From contig NC_087065.1 in assembly GCF_963678635.1 (NCBI RefSeq), positions 54,650,397 through 54,714,396 on the forward strand: a DNA stretch of 64,000 nucleotides, given 5' to 3'. Below, in pieces: positions 48,573 to 60,500 of this stretch. This DNA comes from Symsagittifera roscoffensis (taxonomy: Eukaryota > Xenacoelomorpha > Acoela > Convolutidae). Each line of letters begins with the position of its first letter. Within the stretch, counting starts at the first letter, position 1. A program made the translations under genes and the position numbers. Below the pieces are notes generated by a model. The model was not told where the DNA came from, ran no database searches, and saw only the letters and a program-made list of their open reading frames with translations.

Positions 48573-51500
48573 GTGCGAAGGAGTCAATATCTTTCCGAAT
48601 CAAATCGAAAAGCGTAATTTTGATCGGAAGTAGTGTAAATTAAAAAGTGTAATATCTTTCCGAATCAAATCGAAATTTTGATAGGCTGTAAAGTTATAAA
48701 CAATAAAATAAAATTTACATCACGAAATTGCCTAGAATAGTCAATGTCAATGGAAAATTTTGGACTAATTGTAAGATCCTTTTCATGTATCGCAGCTTAT
48801 ATGCTTGTTTGTTCTTTTTCCGACCGCAACCAAGCATTCATTTTTTCGCATTGATCAAAGAAATCAATCAAGCTTTAAATTCGAAAGTATTTTGTTAATT
48901 TTATAGTTAAAAAATTGAAAAGAATAGCAATTGTATTGCTCGAATTGATCATAGTAGAGTTGAGATTTGAATTGAAGTGAAGACGGATCAAACTTGATTG
49001 TCGTTTAGGTCTGTGACCCCTGGCCCTACGTTGCAGGAAGTGACAGTTTGTACCGAGAGATGGCACACAACCATGTGTCGAGCTCCCTCCCCCAGGTACT
49101 ACACGGGAACAGACGTGGAACCTAATTTAGTGGAGGAAACTGAGGAGTCCACAGGCGATGTTGAGTTTAGTGACAAAGTGCCTGACTTGGCCAGGGATGA
49201 AACGGACAGCAGTTAGTATTCAGCCATATTTACTTAATACCATATTAGTAATATTGAACGACATTTACAGCTGAATGACAGGACAGGTCAGATAGTTTTC
49301 TGCGTGCACCAACTCCCCCGGTTTCATTTTCAGAGTGGGGTTATTAGAGCATGCTCGAATTTCGGACCCTTTATGTGAACTTTGATGCTATTTTGAGACA
49401 TCAGTTATTGGCCGATCCGTCATACAAGTAGCTTGTGTTAGTAGAATAATGGGGATAAAATAGGGTGTTGGGAAAGCGCAGAAAATTAAATTGGTAGCTA
49501 GGTTGAAATGTAGAAAATCAAACTGAAAGCTTGAAGTTAAATATACGATAATGGACAATTTTATCTCTTGTTTCTTCCTTTGTTGTATGTGTGATGAGTG
49601 ACTTTGGGATAAACGACAGCAGCAGTAGCAGCAGCGATGGGTCAGACGGGTCGTCATCCCCCACCTCTATCTTGACTGGGACTCGGCCTTATGTGGACAG
49701 ACTACCTACTGGATCCCGACGTCTTGGGTATTGGTCTTCTTCTGAAGAAGGGGAGACTTATGACGTCAGACAGGCAACTATTGATGCTGGAGTGAATGAG
49801 GAAGCTCCCCGCAGGAGCACCACAGAAACTAATGGGAGACAGGAGTCGACCAGCGATGCTACTGCTGTCTCGGTTTCTGCGACTGAGGAGACGTTGCCAG
49901 CGGAATCTAGCTATAACACTGGGACAGTGCCTTTGACAACGAATGTGCCAAGTAATACTATTAATAGTGCAACATCTACAGAAGGAAGTGGAAATGATGG
50001 TAAGGATACAGCTCCTGTTTCTATCAAGTTTCTATCTATTCGCTGAATTTTGTGATTTTTATTCTTACTACTACTACTACTAATGCATTTTTTGTCCGTT
50101 TCCCATTGTGGAGGGGTTGGAAATCCGGAAAGCGCGTAAGCAATGGTTCAGATGAGGGCGTTCTGAGTAGCATTCAAGCAATTAAATGGAGGATAACACG
50201 TTTTTCCATGCCATTCGATCAAGGCAGTCTGTGGATTGGAGGCCTAAAGTATTTCGATTCAGGGTTTTTTAGACCTTCCTGCTGGTTTTATACATGGGGC
50301 TGAAACATGGTCTGTTGATTTTTATTCTTATAAGAGTGGATTATCACTGACAGACAAAGCTCAGCCCAGAAAGTAACCAAGAAGTTTATATCTTTTTTAA
50401 GCAGGGGAGCTATAGTAGTACTCCGTAAAAGTTTAGTAGCTTATGTGTGAGCCCTCTCTAATTCTTGATTCAATTGTGTTTGGGCTAATGGTCAATGAAG
50501 TTGCAGATCTTTACTCATCAAAATTTGATAAAATTCCCGGTAATACTCCAATTTTTTTAATTGTGATCCTAATGCTTTTCGAGTTTCCTAGAAATTTTGT
50601 GGTTTGACTCGATTTCTTCTTAAATTCCATTCATTTCCTTTGTTTACACATACAATGCTTGTTATAGTATGAACTATCTTTTTTCCAACCTAATTCGCAA
50701 ATATTGTTGCGATAAAATGTGTTCATTTTGAAAGTGTTCATTTTGATCAATAACCAGCTATTAAGTACAGCCATTGCTAAGGATTTTAAAACAGACTATT
50801 ATTGTTCCGACTTTCATAGCGAAAGTAACGGAATATTTGTGCTCGGGTGGTTTTTTTCTTCAGGCAAATTTCGACTTTTTAACTAGCCATTTTTGACGGG
50901 ACTTTTTTAGCATTCAAAAAGTATTGTTGTACTGAGCTTAAATTTGGAAAGATATTTCACCTGTGATCATTTTTTGTAAAGTTTTTGGGGTTTAAAAATT
51001 GCCATTTTGGCCAATTTGGGACAAGAAACGCGCGAGATATTTCGCGCTATTAACGCGTAAGCGGAGATTTAGTCCGTCATAGAAATCGGTTCAAATTGGT
51101 TGAGGGAAGCTTATTTGCCATAATTGATTTGTTACTAAGAGCGAAATTTATCACTTTGTATTTAATATGGCGTGATTTTCCCAAAAAATCTCAAATTAAA
51201 AAAAAATTCATTTCATTTTTATTACATTTAGTTTTTTCATATTATTACTGCTCCATAGACTGCTCTATAAAGGCATGTTATTTGGTTTTTTTTTTCAAAG
51301 TGACTGGTACTGGTAATGCGTCATAATTGGCGTGCATCAATTAAGAAATTTTGTAGACTCAAAGTTTTAATCATTCAGTTTTTCACAGTAGCGTTATCGG
51401 TCATATTTTTGCTTGTGTGTGCGAAAAGCAACTCCGACTCTGTGTTAAAAGGAAGGCAAACTCCCAAACTTCTCTATTGAGCAGAAAAAAAACGTAAAAA

Positions 51501-54500
51501 TCACGAAAAACGTAATCGACTTCTAGTTTCGAAAGTGGATTTTGATTTTTAGATTTCCAAGTGGAATGAAAAATTACCTGTTGATCTAGTTTTCTCTCGA
51601 ATTCGCTTAGTTTCATGAAAAAAGGGTTGATCCTGAGCAAGGTTATTGCAGTCGGGTACTAGTCTTTTTCCCGTAAATAACTTTGTTCACATGACTCATA
51701 TACCGTGTTTATTATGAATTCAAGTTTCTTAGTGTTCCCGGCACACTTAGCCTGTAGTTAACGAATATTCCTGGGACGGCAAAGGTCCTGAGAACAAATC
51801 TGACCAGGACCTTTTTTTTAAAACGGAAAATACTTTGTTTCAAATTAAATTTTTGGCCTCATGGTTGTCTTATGTTTGTGTCGGATTAGTTGCCACATCT
51901 TAGAACCGTTTTTTTATGCGAGTTTTTATTTATTATGCTTGTTGTGTTTTGATTTTCTCCTGGATTTTTAAATTGAACTTTACCTTTTTTTCGTATTTCT
52001 TTATTATCGCCGAAGTGTCTTATTTTTGGGTCGTATCAAGGGAAACAGGGGCGGATATAAGATTTTAAGATTTTCTCGAGGGGGAAAAATTTAGGATTTT
52101 TTTAGATCGACCAAATTGAGTTTCCAAGTGCCCCCAGAAAACACTAGCAGACCGTAATTTGACAAATGGTTTTTGGACACTTTTTGGAAAATTTGGGCGC
52201 AATGCGCCTTTTGGAAAATTTGGGCGCAAGGCGCCTTTAGAAAAATTTTAGTGTCGGTCAGCCAAAAATAGATTTCTTAAAAAGTTTCAAAGAGAGACCC
52301 TTTGGGTCGACGACAGGGGGTCGAACCCCTGGGGGGGGGGGGAGGGGGGAGGGAGTTGTGTGGGGTTTTATTGCCGGAGGGTCTGTGTGGTGAAAAGTTG
52401 CATTTTGTTGTTGTTATATTGAAAGTGGATGACATTGGATATTGCACTAAAGATTTTTCAAATATTAGCATGGGATCGCCAACTTATAAAAATCTAGAAA
52501 CTGACCTGACATTGTCTTTTCAGTGGAATAATAAAATTAAAGATTTGTTAATAATTTTTCAGCCGATGAAACACAAAGCACTCAACCACAAACTACAGAA
52601 CAAGTGGATGGAAACCAAGAATCGGGAGACGAGGATCTGAGGTTCATCCGGGGTCGGTTGACGGGACGTCGGAAGCGCAAAATGTCCACGGTCAAGGAGC
52701 CCAACCCGTACATCACACAGCCCATTCCGGTCCTAAACTGGCGCTCCTTTAGTCACATGGAGCGATTAAGACATGGTGAAATGTCGACAGAGAAGTACCA
52801 AAGAGAGGTGCAACGTAGCCAGCATTTCATTCAGAGGTTACTCATGCTTTAGTTTTTTTGAATTTTCTAATGTTTGTTGTTTTGAATTTTTTAATTCTCC
52901 TTTGTATCGTTCCTTTTCCATTTTTTTTTGCAGCGAACATCTTGGACGCGATTCACCGTGATCTTGTGTCGTTTTTTTTTCTGTTTCACGCGGGTGTCTA
53001 CAGAAGCAAGAATATAGTGTTACAATGGGTTTAATTTGTTTGCAACACAATTCTAAAAGTAGGAATTCTGGTGGAAAGTTATTGATCACCATACTTTTGC
53101 TATATCCGCTTTGTGCGTGAAAGTAGAGAACGTCATGATTAAGAAACGTTTCTTTTGCACGAGAGATCCGAATTTGAATCCCAGGTCGTTATTATTTGCT
53201 GGCTGAAGTCACTAAGTTTCAATAAGTCTGATTTTTTTTCAAATGGTTGAATCTTTTTGTGCTCTTTTAGTTTTTCGTTTTCCGTTTTTTGCTATTTTAT
53301 TAGTGAAGTGCAGCTTCGCCTCTGTGTCAGTTATTTGTTAACAACTATTTGTTGTTTAGATTTTGACTAATATCTGATGATTTTGTGCAGATGGGATAAA
53401 GAGTGCTCGCTGCATGGTCACAGGGGCTGCGTAAATGCTTTGAATTTCAATGAATCTGGCACTGTGTTGGTGAGTGCGGGCGATGACCTCAACGTGATCT
53501 TGTGGGACTGGCTGACAAAAAAGGAGAAGACAAAGTACGAAAGCGGACACCACAGCAACGTCTTCCAGGTCTCTCTTGGAGTTTTTAGTTCAAACGGTAG
53601 AATTTTTTGGTCGTATTCATGTAATTTTGTTCATTCAAACGCGATAGCTTTTCTTCGAAGAAAAAACCCGCAAAATAGGATCAAAGAAGTTGTTGGCGTG
53701 CTAATCAATATCTTCTTGACTATCAACCATTTATGCAAACTGAATGAATTCGTAACTTGGTTGAATATTCGCATATGCTTAATTGTTGATTAAGTGTCAA
53801 TGAACGCAGTGAAGGTACTTATATAGGTCGTGTTGATTTTTTTCCAGGAGAAAGTATCTTAATTTTTTATTAAATTTCTGTGAGCTACACTTGTGGTTGT
53901 GTTATGTAGGCGAAGTTTCTACCTCACTGCAATGACACTAGTGTGGTGTCATGTGCAAGAGATGGCCAGATCAGACACTGCAGTCTATCATCCACTGGCA
54001 CTGCCTACACCACCAAACTAGCACAGCACAAAATGTCCGCACATAAGGTCAGCCATAGCTGCTACAAACAATGAGTTTCGAAAACAGCATCTAAAAGGTA
54101 GTGGCTGTTGAGAAAATCAGAAGAATTGAAAACCAGGAGAAACTTTGTCTTCGGGTGTGTTTTAGTTTTTTTACCACAAATAATCATCGGAATGGGTCGA
54201 GCAAGTTGTTATCATAAAACCCTTTCAGTCGTGATTTCCGAAAAATTCTCTAACGTCGAGGAAAACCGGTTCGACAATTTTGAGTTTCAGTCTAATTTCA
54301 AGCGATGGAGTAGGTCTTATGACAGAAAGGTTTTCTTTTTAGCAAGGAAAATTTAGTTTTGCTCCAGGAAACTTAGTTTTGGAAGTTTCATCTAGCTCTC
54401 TCTTGACAATACAAAGTTTTTATATAATTAAATATAATTATTCTGCAAAAAAAATGATTTTTTTTTCATCTTTTGTTTATTTCTTGAAGAGAACTCTTGT

Positions 54501-57500
54501 CAATTATGCTTAATTCACTAGTCTCCACGCGTTTAATTTGTTCTCTCATCTCAACATAGACACCACAAAATGACTTTAAATTTAAAAAATCTTTACATTT
54601 TTTTAAGAATGCTAATTGCACAGAAGCTGGCTATCCTTGCTAACGATTTTTAAGCAAAATATAACATGATATTACATTATGCATCAATATACCAGTGGAG
54701 TGTAGTTTATTATAACGGAACAACTTTTTTCTAACCCAAATCGAAAATTAAAGTGCTTCTTTGGTGTATTTCCAGCATTAACAATTCAAAAGCATCTGTA
54801 GCTGCATTATAGTGGCTGCTGTTAGTTGTTTTCCTGGCGACTTCTGCGAGGACGTGAGACTTCTAAGCTCTAGGCCGGATGTTTATTTTTGGCACATTGA
54901 AATAAGATTCTCTCCTTATTGACTGTACTTTTGCTGCAAATAGTTGGCAATTTAATAGCCACTGTAGCTGTTTTATTGGTAGCTAGTGGTAGTTATTTCT
55001 TTGAGCTATCGTGGCTCAGATTAGAGAACTTAAGCCTAATCTCCATGTCAGAGGTTCGACTGAGGCACAGCAAAAGTTTTATTTTCCAAGGCTTATTTTA
55101 TATTTTTCTTTCTTTCCTTATTTCACTGTTTTTGCCTTGAGAGATATTGTTTTGCCGTTTTCTCGATTTTGTTTACGGAGTGCTACTTCGTCTCTATGTA
55201 AACAACAAGGGTTCATGCGGGTTACAAAATGCTGCAACTAGTCTGAATGAAATAAATGGAAATATTCAGATTGATTTTATGCCATTAGAGCTAATTTTTT
55301 TGAGCTTTTTGTATGTCGACCAGTTCTACTTTTTTAAATTATATATAAATTTTAAATTATATATAATAAAGACTGTCGTACTTCTGGGAAAATTTCAGTG
55401 CAGCATAGTGATACCCGTTCAATTGACTTATTTCACCTGTGAGCTTTAGGGAGCAAGTGTAATATCTCTTTTTTTTCAACCTAAGTCGCAAATCTTGGTG
55501 CCAATTTTTTATAGCATGTGCCTTGAAGTTCGATTACTAACAATTTTACACAGTTGATGCATTTCTCATTCGTTGAATGAACCGAAAAAAGCTTATTTTT
55601 CAAAGACACGTACAATAATATAAACTTGATTTCAGAAATTCTCGTGGCGCAGATGCGAGTACAGGGGATTCTGAATCTCTTGGTCGTAGAATCGAATCCG
55701 CCACAGCAAAAGTTATCTTTATCTTGGCGTTTTGTTACCTTGTTTCTTATTTCATTCCATTGAGATGCTTTTTTGTCGTTTTCGAAGCGCAGCTTCGCCT
55801 CTGTGTAACGCCTTTAAAATCATTCAGACTAAATTTTCCTTGAAGAATCTTTGATTGCCTTTAAATATTTATACCATACAAAAGAAAATATTGCAAACGA
55901 GGTTGGATGTTTTCCATACTCCGCTTTAGCGGGGGGAAGGTAGGTTAATTTAAGTTATACAGGCGACATTTCTTTGTAAGGGGTAGGTTTTTGCTGAAAA
56001 CTTTCCTGAAAAATCCAAATCCAGGTGAGTTTCCATCAATGATTAACTCGAAATATCGAAATTTTTCTTCAAGCTTTTGGAGAATCACATTGATCCAGTG
56101 GTTGTTTTGATAGAGTCTTGACGAATTGAATCAACTTTTTGTCTGAATGAGCAATTTACTTCACAAAATTGCGGTGGTTTCAATTTCTTGAACTTTTGTT
56201 GATTTTGTGTGGCCAGCTTTAAGACATTTTCACACCGTAGTTTTCGTCGATATTCGCAGCATGTTTGTTTATGCAAAAAAATTTCTAAATGCGCTTTTTT
56301 ACACAAGCGAAGCCTACTGTCATATAGCAATATTCAATTTTTTCCGAACCCAAGTCGAAAATAAAAGTGCTCATTTCTTTGGTGGCAATTTTGCTGCAGC
56401 AATTTTTATCTAGCTTACTTTAGTTTAGGCTCTAAATTTGTTCGGGCTCAAAATTACTTTCTTGTGGTTTGAGTTTTGATTTCTCATTAACTTCGTTAAT
56501 GTTCGTTTCCTTTGTTACAAGAAAGGCAGACTCCACTTGATCGACTTGTAATTTAGAAAATGGTTTTTAATAATCAGATTTCCCAGCGAAATTAAAGTTT
56601 TACCTATTCATCCAGTTTTCTCAAGTTTGGTGAATTTTATCGAAAAAATGGCAATCATAAATTGTTCTTGAAACTCAAAGAGCTCTAAGGCCACATTTGT
56701 TTTCTTTTAAATGCGACAGTTGAAGTTTTTTTTTTCAAAAAAGTCCTTTGCGTGTTCTGTTTTCTTGCGTTCATTGACTCGTTTCCAACTGTCTGTTGGT
56801 TATGTTTATTGAGCACAAAAGACCATGCATTGGTGCTTGTGAGGTCTGTTGGTGGCTAGTGTTTAAATATTGTTAGGAGAGCATGGCACAGATGATTGGA
56901 TGTGTCATTCTCAATATCTAGGTCAGGAGTTTGAATCCGGCTCATAGCAGATTTTATTAGTTTTTATTTTTTTTATATATTTTTTGACAGTTTAAGAGCC
57001 ACTTTTTGTTGTTTTTTGCTTGTATTTGCGAAGTTGCAGCTTCGCCGTTGTGTAGAGGTTACAAGAATTGCATTTTTACGGCACATCTGCTCCCCCAAAA
57101 TAAGTATAAGACGAGTTTTCCCAAAAATTTAGTGTTGTTCGATCGCAAAATAGTACAATCAGATATAGTACTTTTCAAGCCAAGAGGCTCAATTCCTGAA
57201 AGATGGCACGCGTTCAGCCCTTCCCCTATATCCGCCATTGCTCTATTCCCTGTTTTAGTTGAGTGTAATGCGTCAGCACCCTTGCCAGCTTCTAACTTGT
57301 GGCGAAGACGGCTACGTGTTCAGCCTGGACGTCCGAGTCACCTACTCCAAAAAGCCCCTCCCCGTTCTTACAGTAAATGACGAAAAAGACAGACCTATAG
57401 AACTGTACGCAATAGACTGCTGTCCTGCAGACGAAAACAAATTCCTAGTTTGCGGCCGGAGCCCCAACGTGCTAATATACGACAGAAGAAATCTACATGG

Positions 57501-60500
57501 GGGACCCTTGTGCAAATACAGGCCGAAGCATATTTCAGACGACGATTTCCGAATGAGCGCGACGTGTGCGGTGTATAGTAACAGCGGCACAGAAATTGTA
57601 GCCTCGTATAGCGATGAGGATATTTATGTGTTTGATGCTGATAAACATCAGATTGTGTGCTGTGATGAAAGCTTAGATGAATTAACGCCCAGAAGTTCGC
57701 AACTGACACAGGAGAAAAGCGAGGAGGGGCAAGGGAATGAAGATGGCGACAGGAAAAAAGGCAGATTGGAAACTACTGTTGACGAACCAAAAAAATTCTT
57801 CGGACATAGAAATAGTCAAACAGGTTCGCAATTTGCAGTTTGATATTCTTCTGAACGTATTCTTATACGCTTATTTAATGGTTAAAGCAAGAGATAATCT
57901 ACAAAACCAAATGACGCAAAAAGTTCTTTCTTCTGATCGATTAAGATGATATAGGCCGTTGATATTTCGACTGAGGTGGTATTCGCTATGGGAATACACA
58001 ATAAATGCTCCACAGTAAAATGTTTCCCTCATGTGTCACGATCAACTGTTGTGAGTTTTTTTTTGCTGGCGCTCATTTTGTACAAAATATATTTAAACAT
58101 TTTAAACTGGCCATGAGACAGCCCCTCTCCCCTTGTATTTTTCTTAGACTTTTGGGGTCTGATACTAAATCATGCAGGATTAAACTCTCTCTCCGAATGC
58201 GAGTAGCGTGTCGGTTAGTAGAGGTGGGAGGAGCGCCTTTTTCTATTTTTACAATCCCCAATTCTCTAACCCAGCTCGCATATATTATATGTTCTGAGTA
58301 GCTCTGTAAGCACACAGTGGTTAACCTGGTTGGAGTTTTGCTTTGTTTGTTTCAGTGAAGGGCGTGAACTTCTATGGGCCTGATAGTGAGTACGTAGTGA
58401 GTGGGAGTGACGACGGACACGTTTATGTATGGGACAAACACACCACCAACATTGTACAGTGGATACAAGCAGACCAAGCTGGCGTGGTAAGTGTAATACA
58501 GGCTGAGATTCTCAAATTTTTTCTCTTTTTTTGTGATGAGCTTTTTGTTCTCCGACTATTTTCGAAGAAAAGGACGGAATATTTGTATTTGTGCTCGGCA
58601 GTGACGTCCATTAAAAAAAAACAATTTTAATCAATTTAAATTTTCATTTAAATTTCAATTTGTTTAAATGTGAATTTATGAGCCTACTCAATTATAATGA
58701 AAGATCGAGCAATTTGAATTGAAAAAAAATTAAATTGCTCCAGCGGTATTCGATCCGACGCCAAAGTAAAGAGGTTACTCATGATAAATAATTTCAGTTC
58801 CGCGGAAAAAGCAAATCTAAGTTTTCTCGTCAAATTTGATGAATTTTTGTAGTAAATAGATATGCCCAAAAAATTGCTTTGCAATTCTTTTCACTAAAAT
58901 GCGAAAAGTCCCCAAAATTGGCTAAAAAAACAGGCTGAAGATAATTTTATTTTCCAACGAAAAATTTCAATAGTTTTGGAAAAATTTAAATTGATGCCAA
59001 CAGTTTTTATAATTTTCTTGAGCAATTTTAATTTAAATTATTGTTATTTTTAAATGGACATCACTGGTGCTCGGGGTGGTAATTCTCCAGACAAAATTCA
59101 ACTTTTTAACTAACAAATTTTGACGGAATTTTTTCTATATCATTCGAAAGGTATTGTTGCCCCGAGCTCAAATTTAAAAAGATAACTTACCTGTGATCTT
59201 TCTTACAAAGTTATGGGGGTTTAAAGATTGCCAATTTGGGACAATAAAAGCGCGATATGTTTGGTGGTTTTTAGCGGAGGTTTAATCCGTCTTAGAAATC
59301 GTTCTTAATTGGAAGGAGGCATACTTTTTGGTCTATTTAATACTTTGCTAAATGCAAAAGTATCCTTGTCCTTTACATAGTGGGGGGCGGGGTGGTTGGG
59401 GGTCCGTGATTTACATAGCAAGGAGATGGTTGCTTTGGCGGTTAAAACAATAGACCCAATCATACTGCACAATCAAAAGTTTGTGCAGTATGATTGGGTC
59501 CCTAAAATTGGCTAAAAAACATACTGAAGAAAAAAAATTTCTAAAAGAAATTTAAATAGTTTCGGAAAAATTTCATTTGATGCCAACAGTTTTTTATTAT
59601 CTTCGTATGAAATTTTAATTTAAATTCTTATTTTTTTAAATGGACATCACTGGTGCTCGGGGTGGTTTTTTCTCGAGACAAATTTCGAGAAAACAGGATT
59701 TGGCATATTGACTTACTGCTACGATCAGCCGTTTATTCGAAGGAGGTGATCGTTATTCGCTCAATTAAGTACGAAAACGTTTTTCTCCATAGTTCATAGT
59801 TTCGAGAAAACAGGATTTGGCATATTGACTTACTGCTACGATCAGCCGTTTATTCGAAGGAGGTGATCGTTATTCGCTCAATTAAGTACGAAAACGTTTT
59901 TCTTCATAGTTTTGATAATCAATTAGTTCAATTTTTTTAGCCTTATTTCAAAATCGTTTGGGTACTTTCGAAAAAGGTGTGTTGGCTCTAAACTTGCCAA
60001 GAAATTTAAGGCTGTTCCGAAACTTAAATGTTCCGAGTGAATATTTTCTTCTGATTTTTATTTAATCAGATTAGAAGAAATTTCGACCACTGAATTCAAG
60101 TTAAGATTCGGAACACACTTTGTTAAATACTAATCTAAGGATTCTTGTGAGTCGGGTGTAAAAATGTGCGAGTATTGTGTAAATTGTGGTCTCTTAAAGC
60201 CTCGTAGTTTTCGAGAATCGCGCTTAGAATGTTCTGTGCTACTTTTCAAAGAAACCATCTTTTCTAGTCAAGCTTGAGAATTGCTTCATTTATTCATTAA
60301 CGTGGCCCATTTTTTAATTAACCACAGCTATAGCAGCGTAGAGGTGCTTTGTCTAGCATTTCAGATGTTTTGGTTGATTGTCAGATCACAATACCAAATG
60401 ACATATTTTGGAAGAATTTGAATGACATAATTTGATTTGAACATTATATGCAAACAGCGGAGCTCAAGAGAATGTATATTGAAACGAAAAGTATGCTGCT

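Noticed and set aside
55644-55705. Functional tRNA gene
   Set aside because: Acceptor and anticodon arms are partly formed, but the T-arm stem does not pair and a SINE body and tail follow.
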